DNA of 64,000 nucleotides from Undibacterium cyanobacteriorum. Its GTDB lineage: Bacteria; Pseudomonadota; Gammaproteobacteria; Burkholderiales; Burkholderiaceae_D. Positions 36,151 to 44,816 of the stretch are shown piece after piece (the stretch's first letter is position 1; every line of letters begins with the position of its first letter). The notes below the pieces were generated by a model, which worked only from the letters and a program-made list of their open reading frames with translations, was not told the origin of the DNA and made no database searches. The DNA lies in NCBI RefSeq assembly GCF_031326225.1, contig NZ_CP133720.1, positions 3,224,001 through 3,288,000 on the forward strand. Reading direction: 5' to 3'. The position numbers and the translations under genes were made by a program.

Positions 36151-36185
36151 AAATACCCCACAACCAACATGGTTCTGGGGTATTT
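36151..36185. terminator. Bidirectional terminator after marC
   Basis: A 10-bp stem AAATACCCCA (36151-36160 with 36176-36185) continues as an inner AACC/GGTT stem after one mismatch. It has an A-run on the left and TTTTCTGTTT on the right. It serves marC and the convergent small gene. Confidence 0.85.
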
Positions 36186-36259
36186 TCTGTTTCTATGCTT
36201 CGAGTTCGTTCACATCCATTTAGCGACAAATAAACGCGTGGGTGTTCTCGTTATTATCG

Positions 36260-36577
36260 TTACTCGGCTTCCTGTGACGTTTCTTCTGCGGCATCATGCA
36301 ACATCAAGGCATGCTCAACATGGGTAGACTCATCACCGACCTTACTCTTCCACGCTTTCATAAAATAAATCCGCTCTAGCTCGGTCGGCGCCGAATGCCA
36401 GATCACCATCAAAGTACCTTTGTGGTCATGCAGTTTAGCCAATTTTGTAATGCAATTGGTATTGCCGTCTGCGTCAGCCAAACCAATGGCGTAACCATAA
36501 ACACGATTCAAACGTTCGATACGGTCTGGCTCGGTTTCACTATGGGTCGCTGAAATCTTGGCATGATCTAAAAACAT
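36260..36577 (-). CDS. Hypothetical protein, 105 aa
   Basis: Not recognised. The ATG at 36577 has AGGGGGA upstream; the frame extends 17 codons further to a TTG. The protein is soluble, with IERLNRVYGYAIGLADADGNTNCI and LMVIWHSAPTELERIYFMKAWKSK, an alpha/beta pattern, and an acidic C-terminus (DAAEETSQEAE). It contains no Cys pair or membrane segment that suggests a function. Convergent with marC. Confidence 0.7.
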   Translation of the reverse strand: MFLDHAKISATHSETEPDRIERLNRVYGYAIGLADADGNTNCITKLAKLHDHKGTLMVIWHSAPTELERIYFMKAWKSKVGDESTHVEHALMLHDAAEETSQEAE

Positions 36578-36799
36578 AGGATTCCCCCTGAAAAGTAGGC
36601 TTGAAGTGCTGAATTGATTGTAGCCCAATCAGATCGTAAAAGTGCTTTTCCCACATCTCCGCACTAAAAAACATTCACTATGACAACGTTCCACCAACAC
36701 AAAGCCACTTTTCGCTTCTCATACCCCATGGAATTTGGTTAAATAGCAGATGATTATTATTTGACCACCCTCGCAGAATATTGCAGAAAAACCATTCCA

Positions 36800-37378
36800 A
36801 TGAAACGACAATCCTCTCTGGCTCTTTGTGCTTTATTTTTGTTGAGTGCGTGTAAAGCACCAGGCGTCATTTCTGGTGGCGAATACAACCCTAGCGATGC
36901 CAAGGCTGCAATCGCGAAACCGGCGGCGACCAACACTGCAAACGCAATGGAGTCAAATAGTCCAGTGGCAACGACTTACGCGGTGCAAGACACCCCAACC
37001 AAAACCAACAAACCGCTCGAAGTCAGTACGCCTGCCTCACAAGTAGCTCCAGCACCGATGGTTGCAGCTGCACCAACCGCTGAAGTTGCAAGTCCAGGTA
37101 TCTCGATTGCGTTGCCTAAAGAAGTGCCGCAATTAGCGCAAGCAAGTGCGACGCCAAGCGTACCGGCCAAAATTGAAAAAGTGCCTTTCCGTTTAGGCGG
37201 TTCCTCAGTGACCGTAGAGCGTTTGGCGAAACAAAATCAATGTGAATCAAAAACCGGTGCTGGCTTATTGGCTCGCAACGGCCCTATCGAAGTATACCGA
37301 GTCGACTGCAACGATGGTAAGGTCTATATGGCGCGTTGCGAAATGCGTCAATGCAGTCCTATGACAAACACGCAATGA
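36800..37378 (+). CDS. Putative lipoprotein with Ala/Pro/Thr-rich linker
   Basis: 192 aa. Signal peptide with lipobox LLSAC, then a long low-complexity Ala/Pro/Thr/Val linker (about residues 25-130), then a ~60-residue C-terminal domain with four cysteines (QNQCESK, RVDCNDGK, ARCEMRQCS) that could form two disulfides. It may be a periplasmic or outer-membrane lipoprotein with a small disulfide-bonded head. Family not recognised. The ATG at 36800 fits the signal peptide; the frame is open 13 codons upstream. Confidence 0.72.
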   Translation: MKRQSSLALCALFLLSACKAPGVISGGEYNPSDAKAAIAKPAATNTANAMESNSPVATTYAVQDTPTKTNKPLEVSTPASQVAPAPMVAAAPTAEVASPGISIALPKEVPQLAQASATPSVPAKIEKVPFRLGGSSVTVERLAKQNQCESKTGAGLLARNGPIEVYRVDCNDGKVYMARCEMRQCSPMTNTQ

Positions 37379-37572
37379 CTATCGCACAATGACATTCGCG
37401 AAAAACAAGCAATAGATCTAAAAATAAGGCTGAATTCGGGATCAACTCAGAATCAACTGAGATTCAGCTCAGCAGCACATGGCGCGCGAGCGTCGGATTG
37501 ATACAAGAAATGCGCTGACACGTACGTGGTTTATACGCGATCAGTACTTACTGAAAACTATTCGGCTGCGCC

Positions 37573-39774
37573 ATGAACCCTCAGCTTCGTTCCCTCCTTC
37601 AAGTTCTTGGCCTCAACAGCATCGCTACAAGGCTCACGTTGAGCTTTGCCTTTCTCTTGATGCTATTCGTCGGCATCGGTCTCACCACCGTCGAACAAGT
37701 ACGACAAATCGCGCAAAGCAATAGTCGCTTCCAACAAACCGACATGCAACGTCTGCGCGATGTCCAAGAATTACGCTCAGAGTTCGAAGGGATCGGTATT
37801 CAGTTACTCGACGTCTTCACGAAAAATTACGAAAGCAAGAATGATCTCTACGTGCTGATTGATGCACGTGCCGCCAAGATCAAGCAGCAATTCGAACGCC
37901 TCAAACAATATCAACTGAACGCAGAACAGCAACAGGCGCTTAATACGCTGATCGAATGCAATGATTTATTTCGTAGCCACTATTACGAAGTCTTGGATCA
38001 ATATGCACTCGACGATTTAGCTGGTGCAAAGAAAATCTACACCGAACAAGTAGAAGCTTCGCGCAACACCCTCCTAAAAGAAGCACAAAATTTCCTCGAC
38101 CAAGAGAAGCTCAGTTTCGAAGCACGCCAGCGTGAAGAAGAGTTCAAGCTCAAAGAAATGCAAGAGCGCGTGTTTCTGTTGGCGGCCATCGCCATCTTAA
38201 TTGGCGCGTCCTTAGCTCTACTTACACGACGTGGTGTAGTACGACCATTAGTGGTACTGGAAACCAGTGCGCAAAAAATTGCTGAAGGCGACTATGAAAG
38301 CAAAGTGCCCAGCACCGAGACCATCGAAGTGGCACGAGTCGGGCAAGCACTCAATAGCATGTCAGAAGCCATTGCTCAACGCGAACGCGAAATCGAACAA
38401 TTAGCGTACTACGATAACCTCACTCATCTACCGAATCGCACGCTACTACTGAAGCAATTTGATAACATGAACCTCAACGGTTGCGGTTTGGTGCTGATGG
38501 ATATTGCGCGACTAAAAACCGTCAATGAGACCTTAGGCTTTGTCACCGGCGATACCCTGATCCTCGAAACCGCAAGACGGATTCAAACGGCACTGCTCGA
38601 ATTCAATCAAGAGGGAACCGCCCTCGCGAAATTTAACGGCGGCACTTTCGCTATTGTGCTCCCAGCAATTCGCAAAGCGAGCAGCGATGGCGGAATCGCC
38701 CATTCTGATAGCGAAGATGTCTATGAGTTACAGAGCGCACAGATTAAAGAACTGCTTGGCTTAATCGACCACCATTTGACGGATCCGGTGCGTTGCAGTG
38801 GCTATACCGTGGATGTGAACTTGGTATACGGCATCGCTCTATGCAATGCCAAATCTGCGGCCACAATGAACCAAGCCGAGCGCAGCCTCAATACGCTGAT
38901 ACGCAATGGTGAAGTGGCACTCTACGCCGCGAAAGCGCAAACCCAAACCGTAGTCTGGTACTCCGATGCACAAGAAGCCTCGCGTTTAAGTCACCTCAGT
39001 CTATTGTCTGATCTGCGTTCCGCTGTTCAAAATTCAGAACTGCAAATGTGGCTGCAACCGAAGGTCAAACTAGCCGACATGCAGACGTATGGCTTCGAAG
39101 CCTTGGTGCGTTGGCAGCATCCGCAGCGCGGCTTTATTTCACCGGCAGAATTTGTGCCTTTCGCTGAGCGCACTGGCTACATCAGCACGGTGACGATGTG
39201 GATGATAGAACGCGCACTGCAATCACTCCAACTATGGCAAGCACAGGGACTCAATCTCAGTATTGCGGTGAACGTAAGCACCAATGATTTACGCGATGAG
39301 AGTTTCCCAGACCGCGTCCGTGCTCTGATGCAGCGTTACGATGTCAGCCCCGCCAACTTACGTTTGGAACTGACAGAAAGCGGCATTATGGAAGACCCCA
39401 GCAGCGCGATTCCATTGCTGCAAAAACTGCGAGAACTAGGAATAGGTTTATCGATCGACGACTTCGGCACTGGCCACTCTTCGCTCGCCTACTTACAAAA
39501 ATTGCCGGTCACCGAACTCAAAATCGATCGCAGTTTTGTGATCAATATCGACCAACTACCTTCCACGCAGCGTCTCGTTAAAACCATTGTTGAAATGGGT
39601 CATGGTCTGCAACTCAGCGTGATTGCCGAAGGTATCGAAACCGCTGCCGAGCGCGACACCTTGCGTGAACTTGGGTGCGATTCCATGCAAGGCTATTTCG
39701 CCAGCAAACCTTTGCATGGCGAATCTTTGCAAAAATGGCTAGATCAAATTCTTCTCAACGCCCGCCAGACTTGA
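37573..39774 (+). CDS. Membrane GGDEF/EAL protein, probable c-di-GMP phosphodiesterase
   Basis: 733-aa signalling protein. A transmembrane segment near residues 25-45, a helical periplasmic sensor region, a second segment near 205 (LAAIAILIGASLALLTRRG), a HAMP linker, then GGDEF and EAL domains. The GGDEF motif is degenerate (FNGGTFAIVLP), so no cyclase activity is expected; it may bind GTP. The EAL domain has FEALVRW, DDFGTGHSSLAYL and the AEGIET motif, so c-di-GMP hydrolysis is likely. It is followed by tsaD, with a -10 box between. Confidence 0.9.
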   Translation: MNPQLRSLLQVLGLNSIATRLTLSFAFLLMLFVGIGLTTVEQVRQIAQSNSRFQQTDMQRLRDVQELRSEFEGIGIQLLDVFTKNYESKNDLYVLIDARAAKIKQQFERLKQYQLNAEQQQALNTLIECNDLFRSHYYEVLDQYALDDLAGAKKIYTEQVEASRNTLLKEAQNFLDQEKLSFEARQREEEFKLKEMQERVFLLAAIAILIGASLALLTRRGVVRPLVVLETSAQKIAEGDYESKVPSTETIEVARVGQALNSMSEAIAQREREIEQLAYYDNLTHLPNRTLLLKQFDNMNLNGCGLVLMDIARLKTVNETLGFVTGDTLILETARRIQTALLEFNQEGTALAKFNGGTFAIVLPAIRKASSDGGIAHSDSEDVYELQSAQIKELLGLIDHHLTDPVRCSGYTVDVNLVYGIALCNAKSAATMNQAERSLNTLIRNGEVALYAAKAQTQTVVWYSDAQEASRLSHLSLLSDLRSAVQNSELQMWLQPKVKLADMQTYGFEALVRWQHPQRGFISPAEFVPFAERTGYISTVTMWMIERALQSLQLWQAQGLNLSIAVNVSTNDLRDESFPDRVRALMQRYDVSPANLRLELTESGIMEDPSSAIPLLQKLRELGIGLSIDDFGTGHSSLAYLQKLPVTELKIDRSFVINIDQLPSTQRLVKTIVEMGHGLQLSVIAEGIETAAERDTLRELGCDSMQGYFASKPLHGESLQKWLDQILLNARQT

Positions 39775-39843
39775 AACGAAGCCTTATTGACGAATGCAAG
39801 CCGGATCAGCCCGTGCCTGCGTTCGGTTCACGACGCCGTAGTT

Positions 39844-39849
39844 TATAAT
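39844..39849 (+). promoter_or_regulatory. Probable -10 box of tsaD
   Basis: TATAAT lies 48 nt upstream of the tsaD ATG. The six bases 17 bp further upstream (GTTCGG) are a poor -35, so only the -10 is convincing. Confidence 0.4.
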
Positions 39850-39896
39850 GACGCACTTCTGGCGTTTCGCCACCTTCTTAGCATATTCACCATTTC

Positions 39897-40937
39897 ATGA
39901 TAGTTCTCGGTATTGAATCCTCGTGCGACGAAACCGGTCTCGCTTTATACGATACAGATCGCGGTTTGTTAGCCCATGCCCTCCACTCGCAAATCGCCAT
40001 GCATCGCGAGTACGGCGGAGTCGTACCAGAACTTGCTTCACGTGACCATGTACGACGTGCGCTGCCCTTGCTCAAAGAAACGCTCACAAAAGCCAACATA
40101 GACAAGCGCGAGATTGATGCGATCGCCTTCACCGAAGGCCCTGGTTTAGCGGGCGCCCTCTTGGTCGGCTCTTCGGTCGCGTGCGGCTTGGCCTTTGCGC
40201 TCGATAAACCCGTCATCGGCATTCATCATCTTGAAGGGCATCTGCTCTCACCTTTGCTGGCGACCCGTCCACCTGAATTTCCCTTTGTCGCACTGCTCGT
40301 TTCTGGCGGACACACGCAACTGATGCGTGTCGATGGCGTCGGCCGCTATGAGCTGTTAGGTGAAACCCTAGACGATGCTGCCGGTGAAGCCTTTGACAAA
40401 TCCGCGAAACTTTTAGGGCTCGACTACCCCGGTGGACCTGCAATCTCCAAACTAGCACTAGAAGGCAATCCCGAGATTCATCAATTTCCACGCCCTATGC
40501 TGCATTCGAAGGACTTGAATTTTAGCTTTTCAGGTTTAAAAACCGCCGTGCTCACGGCTGTCAAAAAATATCCGAGCCAACTCGAATACGCTGACAAAGC
40601 CAATGTAGCGCGTGGCTTCGTCGATGCGATTGTCGACGTCTTGGTTGCGAAATGCCAAACAGCGATGAAGCAAACTGGATTAAAACGTCTCGTCATTGCC
40701 GGCGGTGTCGGTGCGAATCAGCAGTTACGCGCTGCCTTGAATGCAGCAGCGAATCACAACAATCCCAAGAAACGCTTCGAAGTGTTTTACCCCGAACTCG
40801 AATTCTGCACCGACAACGGCGCCATGATCGCCTTCGCCGGAGCGATGCGTTTAAAAATCAATCCACGACTTGCCACACGCAACTACAGTTTCAATGTCAG
40901 ACCACGTTGGCCCTTAGATCAAATTGAACCTGCTTGA
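39897..40937 (+). CDS. tsaD: tRNA N6-adenosine threonylcarbamoyltransferase
   Basis: 346-aa ASKHA-fold enzyme that transfers threonylcarbamoyl to A37 of ANN-decoding tRNAs, working with TsaB, TsaC and TsaE in the cytoplasm. Signature elements are intact: GIESSCDETGLALYD at the start, the metal-binding HHLEGH, LLVSGGHTQL, DDAAGEAFDKSAKLLGL and the C-terminal PELEFCTDNGAMIAF. Length is typical. tsaE is also in this window at 60815. A bidirectional terminator lies ~60 nt downstream. Confidence 0.97.
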   Translation: MIVLGIESSCDETGLALYDTDRGLLAHALHSQIAMHREYGGVVPELASRDHVRRALPLLKETLTKANIDKREIDAIAFTEGPGLAGALLVGSSVACGLAFALDKPVIGIHHLEGHLLSPLLATRPPEFPFVALLVSGGHTQLMRVDGVGRYELLGETLDDAAGEAFDKSAKLLGLDYPGGPAISKLALEGNPEIHQFPRPMLHSKDLNFSFSGLKTAVLTAVKKYPSQLEYADKANVARGFVDAIVDVLVAKCQTAMKQTGLKRLVIAGGVGANQQLRAALNAAANHNNPKKRFEVFYPELEFCTDNGAMIAFAGAMRLKINPRLATRNYSFNVRPRWPLDQIEPA

Positions 40938-40993
40938 TTCGCTGGGCGTTTGGGCTGCGTTGAAGTAGGTCCAGATTGCTGCGAACCAAAAGT

Positions 40994-41035
40994 AAAAACG
41001 GCTGTGACGATCATTTCGTCACAGCCGTTTTTTTT
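40994..41035. terminator. Bidirectional terminator between tsaD and plsY
   Basis: A perfect 17-bp stem (40994-41010 with 41016-41032, core CGGCTGTGACGA) has a 5-nt loop, A-run on the left and T8 on the right. Very stable; it serves both convergent genes. Confidence 0.92.
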
Positions 41036-41070
41036 AAATCTATTCTTATCGAGCCTGATTGGCACTCAAC

Positions 41071-41106
41071 AAGATCAAGCTCAAGCTCAAGCTCAAGATC
41101 AAGGTC
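41071..41106. repeat. Hexamer tandem repeat
   Basis: Six 6-bp units AAG(A/C/G)TC in a row (AAGATC, three AAGCTC, AAGATC, AAGGTC) lie between the terminator and the plsY stop codon. Non-coding on both strands. Confidence 0.85.
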
Positions 41107-41114
41107 AATTGCGC

Positions 41115-41789
41115 TTAATGTTTCTTATGCGCCTTCTTGCCATGAGCGTGGTTATGCGCATGATCATCCTTATCTTCAGCAGGCTTCTTCGCCTTGCTGC
41201 CAATACGGCTCTCTTTACCCGCCATCAAATTCGCAATGTTTTGACGATGACGATAAATCAGCAAAGCACTCATGATCACAACCGCCAACAACTCGACACG
41301 CGCACCGAACAACAAACCGTAATAGAACGGCGCGAACAAAGAGGCAATCAAAGCCGCCAAAGAGGAATAACGGAAAGCATAAGCCACCACTAACCAAGTC
41401 ACAAAGGTACCGAGCCCCAACCACACGTTCAAGCCGATCAATACACCCAAGGCCGTCGCCACACCTTTACCACCTTCAAACTTGAAGAACACAGGCCACA
41501 AGTGACCGATAAACGCCGCCAAACCCACCATCGCCACAACGCTATCACTCAAGTCATATTGGTTCTGAAAAGTTTGCGCCAACCAGACTGCTAACCAGCC
41601 TTTAAAACCATCCCCCAACAAAGTCAAAGCCGCCGCCGCTTTATTACCGGTACGCAGAACATTGGTTGCGCCCGGATTTTTCGAACCATAAGTACGTGGG
41701 TCAGACAAACCAAACAAACGACTGACCACCACCGCAAACGAGACCGAACCGATCAAATACGCAGCCACTATTGCAATCATTGAATTCAT
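41115..41789 (-). CDS. plsY: Acyl-phosphate glycerol-3-phosphate acyltransferase
   Basis: 224-aa inner-membrane enzyme that makes lysophosphatidate from acyl-phosphate. Five membrane segments; the motifs AYLIGSVSFAVVVSRLFG, SKNPGATNVLR and GHLWPVFFKFEGGKGVAT are the PlsY active-site loops. The C-terminal ~35 residues form an unusual extension rich in Lys, Asp and His (HAHNHAHGKKAHKKH), which could bind metal. GGAG 6 nt upstream supports the ATG at 41789. Confidence 0.94.
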   Translation of the reverse strand: MNSMIAIVAAYLIGSVSFAVVVSRLFGLSDPRTYGSKNPGATNVLRTGNKAAAALTLLGDGFKGWLAVWLAQTFQNQYDLSDSVVAMVGLAAFIGHLWPVFFKFEGGKGVATALGVLIGLNVWLGLGTFVTWLVVAYAFRYSSLAALIASLFAPFYYGLLFGARVELLAVVIMSALLIYRHRQNIANLMAGKESRIGSKAKKPAEDKDDHAHNHAHGKKAHKKH

Positions 41790-42202
41790 TAATTACTCCA
41801 CTTATTTTTATCGTTGTAGATATCGATGCAAGCCCGCGCCAACATGTGGACGCAAACAAAACGAACGAACTTGCCAAGCTGCTCATTCTTGCATAGACGG
41901 GGGTAAATTTCTAGACGGGACTGATCTAAATCGAGCGACATGGTATGTCCTTCAACCGTAGAAAGGCTAAGGATGGGGCTTGGTTAGAACTGGGCTAGGC
42001 ATAATAGAACTTGGTCTGATAACAGTCGTTCGGGCACGGTCTGTGAAGCGGTATTTTTGTCGGTTTCGTGGCAGTCCATACTTACCAACATAACCAAATG
42101 CATAAGGTGCCAAGCGGAACTCGATGCATTTGAAGAAAATTGTCTTTTTGAGCATCTCGCGTTAAACTTTATTTTTGCAAATCAAATAAGAATTCGGCTT
42201 AC
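41790..42202. other. Gene-free interval, ~410 nt
   Basis: Upstream of plsY (leftward) and of the disrupted small gene (rightward). The right half is AT-rich. I see no repeat, attachment site or strong promoter. It may be the left boundary of an accessory block. Confidence 0.4.
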
Positions 42203-42550
42203 ATGAAGTCATTTTAATCACTGATTGCGTTCGGCGTTTTCGCGATGATCGCCCACACCCCAATTTCCGCGAGAGGCGTCGCCGATGATGCGAAGATCAT
42301 CGGTCTCACTGTTCCCGAGGCAATGCGTTTGCTTTCCCTCAATACTGAGAAATACCATGTGATCGACGAGCCTTCGGCGGTACCGCGGGGCATCGCTGGG
42401 CGGACTACGAACGGCAACGAGGTCATGCTCATCATACGGCGGGGTCAGTTACCACTCACGTTCAAGGGTGGCGACAAGCTTAAACTTTATAAGGACATTC
42501 AAGTAATTGGGCTAAAGCGAACCTCAGGTACAACTAGCAAATGTTATTGA
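42203..42550 (+). pseudogene. Small secreted protein gene with in-frame stop in its signal peptide
   Basis: Read from the ATG at 42203 the frame gives MKSF, a TAA at 42215-42217, then SLIAFGVFAMIAHTPISARG, which is the remainder of an ordinary signal peptide. An open frame of 101 codons continues from the internal ATG at 42245. The mature part (KIIGLTVPEAMRLLSLNTEKYHVIDEPSAV) is a small domain of unknown function with two C-terminal basic segments. Either a TTA-to-TAA change inactivated secretion, or translation restarts at 42245 and yields a protein with half a signal peptide, or there is a sequencing error. Confidence 0.5.
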
Positions 42551-42633
42551 GAAATGTTGTGGCTATCTGACTGCAATTCCGAACAATCCAGCGGGCGCCT
42601 TGCGGCCCCGCAAATCTGAAAAATTATAAAGCT

Positions 42634-42933
42634 ATGGCAAAGTTTGAAGTCCGCGAAGTATTCCGCCTGCCCCAGCGTGGCGAACTCGTGATCGCCGGAA
42701 AGATTACAGAGGGTACCGTGCAAGTAGGGATGTCGGCCTATGTCTGGCTTGATGGTGGCTTGTACTGGGATCTGCCGGTACGATCCATTGAATTTCTTGA
42801 TCGTGTTTCGGTCGGCGAGTCCCTAATTTCACTGGTTTGCAGGGAAAACACCGAATACGATGCTGAACTCTGCTCGGAGCTTTGCCCGATAGGTTCCATC
42901 ATTGACGTAACGGATGCTTCGAGTGCTGTTTGA
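42634..42933 (+). CDS. Small beta-barrel protein, translation-factor domain II-like
   Basis: 99 aa, not a named gene. The pattern FEVREVFRLPQRGELVIAGK, ITEGTVQVGMSAYVW and VRSIEFLDRVSVGESLISL follows the EF-Tu domain II fold (GxVxxGxVxxG, VGD, SIE, GxxVGL). Stand-alone proteins with this fold occur in bacteria with unknown roles. No clear Shine-Dalgarno. It lies in a cluster of small genes of unknown function, not linked to translation genes. Confidence 0.65.
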   Translation: MAKFEVREVFRLPQRGELVIAGKITEGTVQVGMSAYVWLDGGLYWDLPVRSIEFLDRVSVGESLISLVCRENTEYDAELCSELCPIGSIIDVTDASSAV

Positions 42934-43042
42934 ACGCCCTAACCTCGGCGTCCGCTGAGCTTTCGACTTGGGCTTGGCATGATCAGTCAACTGATGTAGC
43001 TTTCTGCTTGGCGAAAGACGTATTCACAGTAACAAATAAAAT

Positions 43043-43486
43043 ATGCCATCATTTGATATAGAAAATATTAAAATCGAAGATAGTTGGAGTAGTAAAGAGA
43101 TAGCCTTTGAAGACTCAGAACTGATCGCTTTTTTTCGTAAGAATCTCGGCGTTGCAGACATTGCTGGTCATCCAGCCCTTCAATACTTAGCTTATTTGAC
43201 CATCAGCTATGTTCCATTTGATCCTCAAGGATTCCCATCCAAGGAAGATTACAAATTAATTAGTGACTTCGAAGAAATAGATGTCCCTAACATTGAAACG
43301 GGTTCAAATTCTATTCATGTTGCAAGCGTATTAAAAAACGGAATAAAAGATTTGCTCTTTTATGTCACTGACCCAGACGCTTTCATTCAGGTTGTAAATA
43401 GAAACAACTCACGAATACAAAGTTTTGACTTAGGATTAGAAATGGTGTCTGATCCAAATTGGGAGATATATGCTGATTTGCCGTAA
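43043..43486 (+). CDS. Hypothetical protein, 147 aa
   Basis: Acidic soluble protein rich in Asp, Glu, Ile and Phe; not recognised with confidence. The C-terminal segment LKNGIKDLLFYVTDPDAFIQVVN followed by WEIYADLP is similar in style to the DUF695/RraB-like fold, in which a protein ends with FYTxDP and a W-x-x-Y segment. AT-rich compared with neighbours. No Shine-Dalgarno is obvious. Might be an immunity-type or regulatory protein; unproven. Confidence 0.65.
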   Translation: MPSFDIENIKIEDSWSSKEIAFEDSELIAFFRKNLGVADIAGHPALQYLAYLTISYVPFDPQGFPSKEDYKLISDFEEIDVPNIETGSNSIHVASVLKNGIKDLLFYVTDPDAFIQVVNRNNSRIQSFDLGLEMVSDPNWEIYADLP

Positions 43487-43575
43487 AGCTCTCACAAGAA
43501 CCGTATTCGCAAGCCATGAATGGCTTGTTGGGACGCCAGCACATTGCGTCAATGCGCTCTACGTTACAAATTAAG

Positions 43576-43932
43576 ATGATCTTCGTACTAGCAGAGGACA
43601 ACGTACTCCATGTGCTCGACTCTGAATCAGAGTCGCAAGGCGCATTTGAGGGAGTAGACGTTGAAGAAGGTATCTTTAAATTTTTTGATGAGACAGGGGC
43701 TCCACTAAAGGGCGAATTTGTGAAGCCAAACACAAGGCGACAAATTTTCGGTGTGTTGACTAGGGTAGCCTCTGGTAATTATCGACTGGTTGCGGCGGAG
43801 TCAGACACCCTTCCCTGCTTATCCAACGTATTGGAATCCATACCTGCGGTTGGGAAAAATTCGCACTTCTCAAGCATAGAAGAAATACGGATGTTTCTCA
43901 CTTCTCGTTCGAAAGGGCCGCGCTCAAACTAG
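43576..43932 (+). CDS. Hypothetical protein, 118 aa
   Basis: Not recognised. From the ATG at 43576 the product begins MIFVLAEDNVLHVLDSESES and is acidic, with FEGVDVEEGIFKFFDETGAPL and a C-terminal YRLVAAESDTLPCLSNVLESI. Earlier in-frame ATGs at 43516 and 43552 are possible, but the segment they add is basic and looks non-coding. It has an alpha/beta pattern and no membrane segment. Third gene of the small-gene cluster. Confidence 0.55.
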   Translation: MIFVLAEDNVLHVLDSESESQGAFEGVDVEEGIFKFFDETGAPLKGEFVKPNTRRQIFGVLTRVASGNYRLVAAESDTLPCLSNVLESIPAVGKNSHFSSIEEIRMFLTSRSKGPRSN

Positions 43933-44078
43933 CCCCTCCGATAAGGTAAAACGTGCGGATACACGAGCGCAAGTTTGACCAACACATTTCTAAATGAAAA
44001 GGATTTTTAAACTCGGCATCGAGATTAGCGCTGGTCATCTACCAAGCACCAAAAAGTTCGAGCATTTGTAGCGGTGAG

Positions 44079-44564
44079 TTAAAGCGCGCAATTAACAGCC
44101 TTCGCACCTAAAAGCTCCGTCAGTAACTGCGGCGCTATCCCAATCAAATAACCCCGACGACCACCATTCAAATAAATCTTGTCGAGTTCGAGTACGCTCT
44201 GTTCCACATACACCGGCATCGCTTTCTTCGTGCCAAATGGTGAGGTGCCACCGATCATATAACCCGAATGTCGCTGCGCCACTTCGGGCTTACACGGCTC
44301 CACTGACTTACAACCAATCTGCCGCGCCAAGTTCTTGGTCGACACTGTCTTATCACCATGCATCAAGACCACCAAAGGCTTGGCGTGCTCATCTTGCATG
44401 ATCAAGGTTTTCACCACCACATGCTCTTCCACTCCCAACTCACGCGAAGACACTGCCGTACCACCGTGTTCTTCGTAGGCATAAGGATGTTCAGTAAAAA
44501 CCGCGCCCTTCTTGCGCAATAACTGTGTTGCGGGCGTTTCTGATACGTGCTCTTTTTTGGCCAA
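44079..44564 (-). CDS. ybaK: Cys-tRNA(Pro)/Cys-tRNA(Cys) deacylase
   Basis: 161-aa cytoplasmic trans-editing enzyme that hydrolyses mischarged tRNA. Hallmarks are TPATQLLRKKGAVFTEHPY, LGVEEHVVVKTLIM with the catalytic Lys, YMIGGTSPFGTKKAMPVYVE and LNGGRRGYLIGI. The start is TTG at 44564 with AGGA 8 nt upstream; no ATG is available near the N-terminus. Length matches the family. It lies between two accessory blocks. Confidence 0.93.
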   Translation of the reverse strand: MAKKEHVSETPATQLLRKKGAVFTEHPYAYEEHGGTAVSSRELGVEEHVVVKTLIMQDEHAKPLVVLMHGDKTVSTKNLARQIGCKSVEPCKPEVAQRHSGYMIGGTSPFGTKKAMPVYVEQSVLELDKIYLNGGRRGYLIGIAPQLLTELLGAKAVNCAL

Positions 44565-44747
44565 TTGAAAATTCCTAATCGTTTTTTCTTGTTTGAATTT
44601 GTGCTTCAGGGGCGCTCTTCCGTCGAGGGTCCCATTATAAACAAAGCCGCTTGTCGCTAACCAATCTTCGCTCGTAGTGACTCAATCAAGCTCGTCAGTT
44701 TCCTCGCTGGCAGCGCTCAAGCCATTTACTAAAAAACCACAAACCGA

Positions 44748-44776
44748 TTGACATCTGATTGCATAAAAAATAAATT
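44748..44776 (+). promoter_or_regulatory. Sigma-70 promoter of the peptide-export cassette
   Basis: A perfect -35 TTGACA (44748-44753), exactly 17-bp spacer, and -10 TAAATT (44771-44776). Transcription would start near 44783, leaving a ~35-nt very AT-rich leader before the HlyD-type start at 44817. No Shine-Dalgarno is present in that leader. Confidence 0.7.
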
Positions 44777-44816
44777 AATTAAAAATCATTTTTTATTTAT
44801 AACATTTAAATATTTT

